From contig OU015669.1 in the NCBI GenBank assembly GCA_907165275.2, positions 3,060,501 through 3,124,500 of the forward strand: a stretch of DNA of 64,000 bases, read 5' to 3'. Below, piece by piece: positions 21,049-30,150 of the stretch. A model generated the notes under the pieces. It was not told where the DNA came from, did no database searches, and saw nothing but the letters and a program-made list of their open reading frames with translations. Each line of letters opens with the position of its first letter. Position 1 is the first letter of the stretch. The position numbers and the translations under genes were made by a program. This DNA is from Zygaena filipendulae. Lineage: Eukaryota > Arthropoda > Insecta > Lepidoptera > Zygaenidae.

Positions 21049-21870
21049 TCATCCTAAAAGTTCATCCTTCATCTTCTTCAACGCATACTGCAATTGTGTT
21101 GGCTCGCTTGTGAAATTTAAAGCGCTCTTGCCTGTGCTCAAATACGTTAAGAAGTCTTGAGTAAAATGGCGTTTTCTGAATCCAGTAAATGACGGCCTGC
21201 TTATCGACATGGGGTCAACGTTCCCTAATGACTTTGTAAGAAGAGCTTGTGCCATTTTCGAAACATATTTAAATGTTATTGGGTGCATGCTGATTTTTTC
21301 TTTTTCACTCCTCTTAAAAAATACACTGTTAAGCTCTTTCCTATTGTGCCATTTAGATTTGTTGGTTATTTTCTCAAGTACACTTAAATTCTCCAAGTAG
21401 GTCCCAAAAATAGAATGAAAGACTACCTCAGACGTTTTTAGAGGATCTGCACCGCTTCTCATTAAGAACCTAACTTTACTTGCAGCACAGAAATTAGTGT
21501 AATATTTGAGGACAGCAGCTCCAGAAAAGCTCTTGAACATTACCCTTAAATTTCCACATTACACAAAAAAGTAATAGAGGGAAATATGCTTTCTGGGTAG
21601 ATCGGGCAGTAGTCAATAAGAGAATATCTCCAAGTTCCTTTAAAACCCCTGACATATTACCAGGATGTGATGCTCTTTAAGAGCAGTAATTATCTCCGAA
21701 GCCATAGGCAACATTTGAAGGCTATTCCCTAATGCTGGTCTCAATTTGTCAAAGAACTTATCCTCCATCACAAGTAATATGGCTTGAGTCAACGGACCTA
21801 GACTTCTAAGAATTCCTGTCCTTCTTTCAGGAGCAAGAGTTATCCCTTGTAGGAGGGCTATATGTTGATT
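21049..21870 (-). pseudogene. Decayed coding region of unknown family
   Basis: A minus-strand frame of 163 codons (21049-21540) is preceded upstream by more coding-like sequence in 21640-21870 (LAPERRTGILRSLGPLTQAI, then VMEDKFFDKLRPALGNSLQ). Stops and frame changes near 21541-21640 separate the parts. The 163-residue part includes YYTNFCAASKVRFLMRSGAD, HSIFGTYLENLSVLEKIT, SMHPITFKYVSKMAQALL and ending LQYALKKMKDELLG. It is largely helical by composition, with no catalytic motif, zinc finger or signal peptide. I do not recognise it. A structural protein of a mobile element, an endogenous viral element or a decayed host gene are all possible. Confidence 0.5.
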
Positions 21871-22508
21871 GGTTAGAATCAGCAGGGAGTCAGAATAAAT
21901 TCACGGATTGATGTTTTATACACCGAAGAAAATTTATTTACAAAAGTTCAAACGACACACAGTAAAATCCACGCAAATTATATACAGAAGAAGGAACTAA
22001 TAACACAATTACGCACTATATGTACATACAATGTAAGATGAATAAAATAAATAAAACATCATAATACTTAAGTAATTTTAGTCCGCTTACACGCAGCTAA
22101 AACAAGAACTTTGCGGACATGAGAAGTAAAAAACATATAGGTAATATTTTATCATTTTTGATCGTGTTAAGTCATCCTATAGAATTTCAATATTAGTATA
22201 ATGGTATCCTACCTATATAAAAATGTCATCTAAATGCAATGTCTTTATCATTTGCCATTTTCGTATGTTAGAGAAACTCTTACCCAGTTACCTACTCAGT
22301 TCGATTAGGGGTGGATGTCGTGGGAAGCGTATAACATAAATCAAATTAACGAAAGTTTCCTTTGGTACAATATGTTTACGGATAATTTAGGTTTCTCGAA
22401 AATTGTCGACTAAATTTCTCCCGACCCAAAAAGGCTTCCTCTGGAGAATACACAATGAATTTAATCAAGAAAGGTAAAAGAGAGCAAAAAAACAATATTC
22501 CAACTTAC
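21871..22508. other. No gene seen
   Basis: AT-rich sequence; nothing recognised except the donor GTAAGT (minus) of the candidate micro-exon at its right end. Confidence 0.4.
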
Positions 22509-22559
22509 ATTTCGGGTCCGTTCTGTTTTATGCGGGTACGGATGGTACAAAGTCGAGTT
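22509..22559 (-). other. Candidate 51-nt micro-exon
   Basis: On the minus strand a pyrimidine-rich acceptor (TTCTCTACCTGTATGCTGCAG minus its first base) is followed by 51 nt and a consensus donor, AAAT|GTAAGT. All 17 codons are open in one frame (NSTLYHPYPHKTERTRN). No homology is recognised and chance occurrence is possible. It lies on the same strand as the exons at 2.1-2.6 kb and would be upstream of them. Confidence 0.3.
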
Positions 22560-22914
22560 CTGCAGCATACAGGTAGAGAAGATGACGGGTAATATGCGAA
22601 TGTAGCAGTTTTAACAAAGGTGCCAACCGGTACACCGGACACACTTCGGATACGAATATGTGCATATATGCGCAAAACCTGTCTTAAAAATAGTGTACGA
22701 AATCGGTAATAAAAATTAAGATTCAACGGAAAATAATAGTCACTACTTTGTACTTAAGTTCTATTATATCATCTATACTTGGAATATGAGACATTGCCAG
22801 TTTTAATGCAGCTGAATATTTTCTTCTATAGATTCCATCACTTCTTATCATGCATAACCATGCAGTCATAGGTCCGATGCTCTGTACTATCGAGAAAAGA
22901 ACGTCAGAGGTTGC

Positions 22915-23124
22915 TATGATCCATCTTTAAACTGTTGAAGAGCAGCTCCAGTTGCGAGATCGATCGGATGCATCTGTGACTAATCCTAGCTTAGTTTCAC
23001 AGTCTGGGTATGTCAGTAGTGTAGCTTGACATAGGCTCTCCTTGGCATTTTCGAACGCTTTAAGAGTGTCGCCATCAAGATGCGAATTTTTAGTATTTCC
23101 TGTAAGAAGAGAGTTAAGTGGTGC
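22915..23124 (-). pseudogene. Ty3/Gypsy pol fossil, downstream half (RT end / RNase H start)
   Basis: The minus-strand frame shows APLNSLLTGN, then TLKAFENAKESLCQATLLTY and CETKLGLVTDASD, the connection and RNase H start of Ty3/Gypsy pol. After that an indel shifts the frame, so ATGAALQQFKDGS is read elsewhere, followed by a stop. The other half lies at 29614-30150 across the inserted Pao element 2. Confidence 0.88.
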
Positions 23125-23561
23125 TGTATCGTTCCGAGATTCAATCGATGTTCGCATCTCGTCTAGCACTAGCAAAACGCAGTTGTTTTGACAACTGTCA
23201 TGCGCGTCGTTACTTGTCACAAAATTGGAGCGACCGTTAACGGCTGTTGAGAACACGACGCGCAAAGAAAATCAATTCCTACCGTTCATCGCATGCGCTT
23301 ATCAAACTCGTTAGCTGTTCATATTTGCTTATTGTGCCATTATCAAATCGAGATCAGAACCCTAATTCGCCACGCCGGCCTGTGAACATCGAAGGTGGAG
23401 CTCATCGAAGGCGGTCGCAGTCCAAGGTACGTACGTGCATGGTATTTGCTACTGCCTATTCAAGATCGCGAACATCGATTTATCGTGTTATCGTTGGACT
23501 CCCGAGTCTGTCCCAGTGTAGTATTACGCCACATCTCGTTTACTTACCTGCTAATGCTACA
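23125..23561 (+). repeat. 5' LTR of Pao element 2
   Basis: 437 bp, TG...CA, same as 29177-29613 by eye at a constant offset of 6052. Confidence 0.95.
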
Positions 23562-23567
23562 TCTTTA

Positions 23568-23584
23568 TGGTGCCGAAACCAGGG
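23568..23584 (+). other. Probable primer-binding site of Pao element 2
   Basis: TGGTGCCGAAACCAGGG begins six bases after the LTR, the expected place and TGG start for a tRNA primer site. The tRNA was not identified with confidence. Confidence 0.6.
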
Positions 23585-24395
23585 AGCTTCCACCTGTTCA
23601 TTGCTTCGTACTTAGATCTGCTTATGGTATTTCTGGTTATATCCTAGCTCGGAACAATCAATACTCATAATTATCGTTAACGTGTTCTGAGATAGTCCAT
23701 CGCATCAGATCTACCTACTTGCAAATTTATCGAAGTACTTACGTTAAGTTCACAAGTCATCACCATCGAACCAGGGTAACTATCATATATTTTTTAATCA
23801 TATCGTTAAAATACAGTTGAATCAAAAGTAATCACTAAAATTCGGTGCAATTTTTATTTTTATTTTTTTTATACAATCGTCTATCTACCTACAATTACCT
23901 ACTTTTCGTTAATAACTCAATCTAAATTCGATACCTACTGAGATTCATTCCTAGTAAATTCAAATCAACTAAGGTGTACATTTTTATAAATTTCACATTT
24001 CATTCAATGTAACTCGGTTCCCAACTTTTTTATCGAAGTGTGGTGGGTAACTTCAAAATCCTAACCGTCGTCCGCTCACGTCTTCAACAGCCATACTCAG
24101 TAAAGCACTTGCGACTTTCGACCTACGGCTTACTTGGATTGTGGTGCATTTTATACGTGGGGATAAACTTTCGCCAGTTCAACTTGTGCGGCGGTGTGTA
24201 CTTGCTTCCGATAGGTATCACTAAACAAGACATTGCCCGCGACTTTACTCGTTGAATTTTTGTCTCTGTTTTGAAAACAATTTTGTTTTGCTAAACTGAC
24301 AAGTTGTCATCACTTCACCGTTGTATTAATATCGAGTAACGTTATCCGAATTAGTATTTTTTTTTTTTTATTAAATCTATTAAAGTTAATTAAGT
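23585..24395 (+). other. 5' leader of Pao element 2
   Basis: About 0.8 kb of untranslated sequence between primer site and gag-pol start. A T-run precedes the start at 24359-24370. Short frames in it look fortuitous. Confidence 0.6.
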
Positions 24396-27300
24396 ATGTC
24401 GCTTCTAACAAAACATTCGGGGCGAAGGGGCACTCTGAAGAAAACTAAATCGAAATCTGTAGACATTGAGTATACCGATCATGATTTACCGTCTTTACGT
24501 AGGAAACGGACTATTGCTTATAAGCGGTTGAGCAAAGCGTTCGAAATCGGACTTTCTGCCACGGATAATGCAAACGATCTTGCTCAAAGAGAATTGTTTC
24601 TTTCTTATCATCAAGAAATAAAACAAATAGCTGCCAGTTTCGAACACGCACATTTTGCTATTTTAGACATTTCAGACGACGCTGAACAAAATGATGATGA
24701 AATTCAGGACCGTTTTGATGAAATGTATTTCAAGGTTTTAGCAATCCATCGCAACTTCACAACAGGCGAGTTATCTCAATCGGTAAATCATAATAAGCAT
24801 TCGTCAAACATTCGCTTGCCGAAAATAACGCTTCCTAGTTTTTCGGGAAATATCAAAAAATGGCCTGAATATATCGACGCCTATAATGCACTGATTCATA
24901 ATTCCACGTCGCTAACTGAAACCGAAAAATTTCACTACCTTATATCGTCTCTTAGCGGTGATGCGTTGTTAGTAGTTAAAACGTTCCCTATAACGCACGA
25001 GCATTACCAAGACGCGTATCAAGCGCTTACGGCGCGTTACAAAAGTAAGCGCGAGCTAGCATTCACATGTTGGCGAGATCTGTTGAACATGGAATTTAAC
25101 TCACGTGACGCCCATGAATTTCGAAAATCACTCGATGCGTTTGAGGAGAACTTAAGCATTTTGAAGACGGTTAATCTGCCTGTTGGTCAGTGGGATTTTG
25201 TCTTGGTGTATCACATCCTATCGAAACTAGACAAGACACTACGGAGGGACTTTGAAGAAAAATATTACAACACCGAGTTACCATCTTACAACCAACTAAA
25301 AGAGTACCTTCACTCTAAATGTGAAGCTCTAGTGCGCGACTCGCATTTCACAGAACCGACTCAATTAAAATGTAACAAACCAGTTACATCCACTTCTCTT
25401 CAGCAAAAACGAACGAACTTGTCACACGCCCTCATTGTCGAGAAAGAGAAGCCACAAAACTCCACTAACTCAAAGCTGATAATCAATCAACAGCAATCAT
25501 CAACGTGCTCATTTTGTGGAGGTTCGCATTCCATTTCTTCCTGTGCAGATTTCCTGAACAAATCCCACGAGGAGCGCATGCAACTAGCCGAAGAGAAGAA
25601 CTGGTGTTTCAACTGCCTAAAGTCATCTCATCAATCGAAAAACTGTACTTCAATATTTACGTGTCGTAAATGCAGACGTAAACATCACACCTTGCTCCAT
25701 CGCGATAACTCTATCGAACCCAACAACACCGCATCGTCGCTGGTGGCAAGGTCCCTATCGGGTTTAACGGTCCTATTAGCAACTGCACTCGTGCAGGTTA
25801 AGGATGCTTCAGGCAGGATGCAATCATTTCGAGCCTTGTTCGACACTGGTAGTCAGAGCAATTTTATTACAGAATCAGCGGTCAGCCGCTTGAATCTCAA
25901 ACGCACTAGGACTAATGCGAGGGTAAATGGACTCGGCGAAGCAGGAGCTCAGATAACCGGAGACGTCACTTGCGATATCGGCACAAACGACAAGAAAATC
26001 TTTACTTTGGATATGCACGTGATTCCTAAGATATGTGGCGATCAACCAATCGCTCAACTTAACACATCGGGATGGTCACATATCGAAACATTACCATTAG
26101 CTGACCCTGGATTTGATATTCCGGGACCTATCGATATCCTCTTCGCTGCTGATGTCTTTGTTGAGTCTCTGCTTCATAAAACTATCAAAGGGATGCCAAA
26201 TCAGCCTAGCGCGTTTAGTTCCGTTTTTGGATGGCTTCTTTTGGGTTCAACGCGTCTAGCTTCAAGGACCCTGCTGTGCTCATCATTAGATGCGGACAAC
26301 GAACTGAATTCGCTCGTTCAACGGTTTTGGGAATTAGACTCATTGCCAGCGTATTCGCGATTGACTCCAGATGAGAGTCTCTGCGAACAGATGTTTACTG
26401 CCGATCATTCACGGGATAAATCTGGACGTTATATCGTTCGCATACCATTCAAGGATAACGCAGATCCAGTTTTCAATGGATCTCGAGACATCGCCCTTAG
26501 ACGTTTTCGTGCGGTCGAAAGAAGACTTTCGCGCGATACAAATCTGTCGCGCCAATACAGCGATTTCATGTCCAATTATATTGAAACTGGTCACATGTCG
26601 TTGGTGCCCACAAGCGAGATGGGCACGGGACAATATTATATTCCTCACCATTGTGTATTGCGTCCGGACTCCCTCACTACCCCTCTTCGCGTCGTTTTTG
26701 ATGGATCTGCTAAGGATTTTCTTTCTCATTCCCTCAACGATGCGCAACTTATTGGTCCAAAATTGCAACCAAATATTATAGAAATTCTTTTGAGGTTTCG
26801 GGAACATAACATCGTGTTCATGGCAGATGTGCGTCAGATGTACCGTCAAATTTGGATTTCACCAAGTCATCGGGATTATCAACGAATCTTTTGGAGGACT
26901 TCGCCCGACTTGCCTCTTCAGGAATATACACTAAACACGGTCACGTATGGATTGGCGTCGTCCCCGTATCTCGCGTGTCGCACTCTGCGACAACTTGCAG
27001 AGGATGAAGGTGGGCAGTATCCAATCGCAAAACGAATAATTTTATCGGACGTGTATATCGATGACGTAGTGACGGGTCAGCCTACGCTAGTACAGGCACA
27101 GCGAGCGAAGAACGAACTCATCGCTCTTTTCGGCAAGGGATGTTTTCACCTTCGAAAATGGGTCAGCAATGATTTGCAGCTTTTATCGGGTCTTCCGCCT
27201 GAGGACTGTTTAACAGGTTCGGTATCTTTGGACACTAGTGAATCTGTTTCTCATTTGAAGGTCCTTGGTCTCAAATGGGATTCGTCATCGGACACATTTC

Positions 27301-29009
27301 TATTTGAAAACAAACCACTTGATCGACAATGTACAAAACGCTCGATTCTCAGCGAAACTGCTAGAATTTTTGATCCATTGGGTTTTTTGTCCCCCATCAC
27401 GATTCAAGCCAAATGCTTACTTCAACAGCTCTGGGCTCTTGGTGTAGCGTGGGATCAGCCTCCACCTAATGAGATTACTCGCACATGGAAGAATTACCAA
27501 AATCAATTACCTGAGCTTGCGCAGCTTCGAATTCCTCGTCAAATCGCCTTCTCAGATATGAAATCGTGTGAAGTGCATGGCTTTTGTGACAGTTCAGAAA
27601 AGGCTTATGGCGCCGTTATTTACCTTCGAGCCACTGACAAATGTGGTCAAATTCGTGTCAACCTTATTTGTTCGAAAGCTCGTGTCGTTCCACTCAAACG
27701 CAACTCATTGCCTCGGCTCGAACTCTGCGCTGCAGTTCTCCTCTCAGATCTATACAAATTCGTACGAGATACCTACACTCCCCGCATTTCATTCGACGCA
27801 GTCTACTTATGGTCCGACTCAATGATCGTCCTTTCTTGGCTACGTTCGCATTCCTCCCGTTGGGCCACGTTCGTTGCCAACCGAGTCGGACACATTCAGG
27901 ACCTTACACCTATCGAATGTTGGCATCATGTATCGTCTGCCGAGAACCCAGCAGATCTTTGTTCGCGTGGACAATTCCCTAGCGAAATTCTCCATAATTC
28001 GTTATGGTGGGCGGGACCATATTGGCTCTCTCAGGAGCGCGAGTCATGGCCAACCTGTACAGACAGTTCTTCCGTGGATGAGCGAGTGGCGGTCAAGTTC
28101 AAGTTAGGAAAATCGACACTTTTGGCATCTAGACTGGATGACGGTGACTCTCGGAGTGAACAGTCTATATTCGAGCAACTATTACATCGGTTATTCTCTT
28201 CGCTGCAAACGATTATAAAAATTGTTACGTACATTAAGCGCTTCGTGAGTAACAGTCAGAGACCCGCTCATGCTATTTGTAATCAATATCTGAATAACCG
28301 CGAGAGACGCGACGTACTAACGGCAATTGTAAAACATGCTCAACCGTATGTATTTTCTGAGGTGATAAATGAGATCGATTCCAAACAAACGTTATCGAAA
28401 CCGTTTCGCAAATTAAACCCTTTTTTAGATGATCAGGGAGTTCTCAGGGTGGGCGGCAGAATATCTCGATCCGGATTAGAACACAAACATAAGCATCCAG
28501 CCTTCTTGCCGTCTGACCATCCACTTACAATTTTAATTATTGATGTTATTTATCGTAACTATTATTGTCACCCTGGCATAAACACACTATGCGCAGCAAG
28601 TTCTGATCCCAACGATCTCTCAGTCTTGACATCAGGACATTTTCTCACCTTTGAACCTTTGACAGCTGTCCCCGATGAAGATTTAATAACTATCAATATC
28701 AATCGGCTTCGTCGGTGGCAGTTGTTATATGCGTTCCATCCGAATTTTTGGTCCAGATGGAAACATCAATATTTAAATTCGCTCTCCCAACGCGCCAAAT
28801 GGACCAAGGATTCCAAACCGTTACAAGTGGGTTCGATGGCGATCATTAAGGATGATACTCACCCTCCGATGTGTTGGTCTCTCGGAAGAGTTGTAACGCT
28901 TCACTCGGGCGCAGATGGAGTGGTGAGGGTCGCAACAGTTAAGACTGCCAATCAAAGCGTTATTCAACGACCTTTGGTTAAGTTATGTCCTTTACCGATA
29001 AAGGACTAA
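24396..29009 (+). CDS. Pao gag-pol polyprotein lacking the integrase core
   Basis: One frame of 1537 codons. In order: gag with DUF1759 at about residues 138-290 (LPKITLPSFSGNIKKWPEY); knuckles CSFCGGSHSISSC near 371, CFNCLKSSHQSKNC near 404 and CRKCRRKHHTLLH; DUF1758-type protease with FRALFDTGSQSNF near 478; reverse transcriptase with MADVRQMYRQI at 809 and YIDD at 887; RNase H with FCDSSEKAYGAVIYL near 1063 and WSDSMIVLSWL near 1138; then the integrase N-terminus up to HPGINTLCAA (1392-1401). The next residues, SSDPNDLSVLTSGHF, already belong to the region after the core. By comparison with element 1 about 215 residues are missing, including the CxxC half of the zinc module and all three catalytic acids. 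The DUF5641 C-terminus remains (PPMCWSLGRV). The start ATG is the first in frame after the leader. Confidence 0.94.
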   Translation: MSLLTKHSGRRGTLKKTKSKSVDIEYTDHDLPSLRRKRTIAYKRLSKAFEIGLSATDNANDLAQRELFLSYHQEIKQIAASFEHAHFAILDISDDAEQNDDEIQDRFDEMYFKVLAIHRNFTTGELSQSVNHNKHSSNIRLPKITLPSFSGNIKKWPEYIDAYNALIHNSTSLTETEKFHYLISSLSGDALLVVKTFPITHEHYQDAYQALTARYKSKRELAFTCWRDLLNMEFNSRDAHEFRKSLDAFEENLSILKTVNLPVGQWDFVLVYHILSKLDKTLRRDFEEKYYNTELPSYNQLKEYLHSKCEALVRDSHFTEPTQLKCNKPVTSTSLQQKRTNLSHALIVEKEKPQNSTNSKLIINQQQSSTCSFCGGSHSISSCADFLNKSHEERMQLAEEKNWCFNCLKSSHQSKNCTSIFTCRKCRRKHHTLLHRDNSIEPNNTASSLVARSLSGLTVLLATALVQVKDASGRMQSFRALFDTGSQSNFITESAVSRLNLKRTRTNARVNGLGEAGAQITGDVTCDIGTNDKKIFTLDMHVIPKICGDQPIAQLNTSGWSHIETLPLADPGFDIPGPIDILFAADVFVESLLHKTIKGMPNQPSAFSSVFGWLLLGSTRLASRTLLCSSLDADNELNSLVQRFWELDSLPAYSRLTPDESLCEQMFTADHSRDKSGRYIVRIPFKDNADPVFNGSRDIALRRFRAVERRLSRDTNLSRQYSDFMSNYIETGHMSLVPTSEMGTGQYYIPHHCVLRPDSLTTPLRVVFDGSAKDFLSHSLNDAQLIGPKLQPNIIEILLRFREHNIVFMADVRQMYRQIWISPSHRDYQRIFWRTSPDLPLQEYTLNTVTYGLASSPYLACRTLRQLAEDEGGQYPIAKRIILSDVYIDDVVTGQPTLVQAQRAKNELIALFGKGCFHLRKWVSNDLQLLSGLPPEDCLTGSVSLDTSESVSHLKVLGLKWDSSSDTFLFENKPLDRQCTKRSILSETARIFDPLGFLSPITIQAKCLLQQLWALGVAWDQPPPNEITRTWKNYQNQLPELAQLRIPRQIAFSDMKSCEVHGFCDSSEKAYGAVIYLRATDKCGQIRVNLICSKARVVPLKRNSLPRLELCAAVLLSDLYKFVRDTYTPRISFDAVYLWSDSMIVLSWLRSHSSRWATFVANRVGHIQDLTPIECWHHVSSAENPADLCSRGQFPSEILHNSLWWAGPYWLSQERESWPTCTDSSSVDERVAVKFKLGKSTLLASRLDDGDSRSEQSIFEQLLHRLFSSLQTIIKIVTYIKRFVSNSQRPAHAICNQYLNNRERRDVLTAIVKHAQPYVFSEVINEIDSKQTLSKPFRKLNPFLDDQGVLRVGGRISRSGLEHKHKHPAFLPSDHPLTILIIDVIYRNYYCHPGINTLCAASSDPNDLSVLTSGHFLTFEPLTAVPDEDLITININRLRRWQLLYAFHPNFWSRWKHQYLNSLSQRAKWTKDSKPLQVGSMAIIKDDTHPPMCWSLGRVVTLHSGADGVVRVATVKTANQSVIQRPLVKLCPLPIKD

Positions 29010-29162
29010 CCTCAATATTCATCGCAATTTTACAATTAGTTTAAGTTTTCCCCTATTTCAATTTTTCTTATTTTTTATCGTAAATGTAACTATCAATTAT
29101 CCGTTATTATCGTAATCATGTTTCTTTCATTTTATTACTTAATCAGAAAATACCATAGGCAT
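29010..29162 (+). other. 3' untranslated region of Pao element 2
   Basis: AT-rich sequence between the gag-pol stop and the polypurine tract. Confidence 0.6.
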
Positions 29163-29176
29163 TTTGGTGGGCGGGA
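29163..29176 (+). other. Polypurine tract of Pao element 2
   Basis: TTTTGGTGGGCGGGA directly precedes the 3' LTR; the purine-rich GGTGGGCGGGA is the likely plus-strand primer. Confidence 0.65.
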
Positions 29177-29613
29177 TGTATCGTTCCGAGATTCAATCGA
29201 TGTTCGCATCTCGTCTAGCACTAGCAAAACGCAGTTGTTTTGACAACTGTCATGCGCGTCGTTACTTGTCACAAAATTGGAGCGACCGTTAACGGCTGTT
29301 GAGAACACGACGCGCAAAGAAAATCAATTCCTACCGTTCATCGCATGCGCTTATCAAACTCGTTAGCTGTTCATATTTGCTTATTGTGCCATTATCAAAT
29401 CGAGATCAGAACCCTAATTCGCCACGCCGGCCTGTGAACATCGAAGGTGGAGCTCATCGAAGGCGGTCGCAGTCCAAGGTACGTACGTGCATGGTATTTG
29501 CTACTGCCTATTCAAGATCGCGAACATCGATTTATCGTGTTATCGTTGGACTCCCGAGTCTGTCCCAGTGTAGTATTACGCCACATCTCGTTTACTTACC
29601 TGCTAATGCTACA
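29177..29613 (+). repeat. 3' LTR of Pao element 2
   Basis: 437 bp, same as the 5' LTR by eye, followed by the target duplication GGTGC at 29614-29618. Confidence 0.95.
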
Positions 29614-30150
29614 GGTGCTTTGCTTGGTGCTTTCAGCGGCTCTAGGAATGAATCTTTTTTTTTATGTCATAGGGGGCAAACGGGCAAGTGGATCTCCTGT
29701 AAGAATTCAACATTCCTAAGAACCTTCTCAGCTTTTTGACTATCTTTGGTGTAAGAGAACTCTGGATGGCTTCGATTTTCGAGATGGTAGGTTTTGTTCC
29801 AGCGGCTGTAATACGATAGCTGAGGAAAGTCACCTCCAGTTGAATGAAAACGTATTTACCGGTGTTGATGCCCATGCCATAGTCCCTTAGCCTGTTGGAA
29901 AATTGACGAAGGTGCTGTTAATGTTGGTCGTGATCCCTGCTAAACACAAGGAAATCGTCCAAGTAGGTGCAGCAGAAATCAAGACCTCGGGTGAATTCGT
30001 CCACAAATCTTTGAAAAGTTTACGCGGCATTTCGGAGTCCGAAGGTCATAACCGGAAATTCGTACAAGCCAAAAGGTGTTATTTCCGTGTTCCCGATATC
30101 CTCTTTACAAAATGGAATTTGAAACCTGTCCGTTTAGTCAACTATGGTAG
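29614..30150 (-). pseudogene. Ty3/Gypsy pol fossil, upstream half (reverse transcriptase)
   Basis: Minus-strand translation gives FKFHFVKRISGT, then TPFGLYEFPVMTFGL, the catalytic-loop region CCTYLDDFLVFSRD, KYVFIQLEVTFLSYRI and LRRFLGMLNSYRR. This is the RT palm to thumb of Ty3/Gypsy elements. Stops and frame changes interrupt it. A 37-bp SINE tail with poly-A sits within it at 29655-29703. Past the Pao insertion the reading resumes at 23124. No LTRs of this Gypsy copy were found. Confidence 0.88.
29655..29703 (-). mobile_element. Very short 5'-truncated SINE tail inside Gypsy fossil
   Basis: The poly-T run, then 'atgtcatagggggcaaacgg', is the 3' end of the SINE family seen full length at 50364-50666. 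On the minus strand AGAT appears on both sides and the Gypsy reading resumes after it (FIPRAAES), consistent with a small target duplication. Confidence 0.7.

Larger units (their letters stand above)
23125..29613 (+). mobile_element. BEL/Pao LTR retrotransposon, element 2 (integrase core deleted)
   Basis: A 6489-bp element with two 437-bp LTRs (23125-23561, 29177-29613) that look identical, flanked by the 5-bp duplication GGTGC (23120-23124, 29614-29618). It is inserted into a Gypsy pol fossil. Its single gag-pol frame of 1537 codons has no stop or frameshift, but an in-frame deletion removes the integrase catalytic core. It is a different lineage from element 1: LTRs, primer site and proteins differ. 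The intact frame and matching LTRs imply recent arrival. Without a working integrase it is not autonomous unless a relative supplies one. Confidence 0.95.

Noticed and set aside
23247..23670. Plus-strand frames of 91-122 codons, repeated at 29299-29739
   Set aside because: They sit in the LTRs of Pao element 2 and run into unrelated flanks; not genes.
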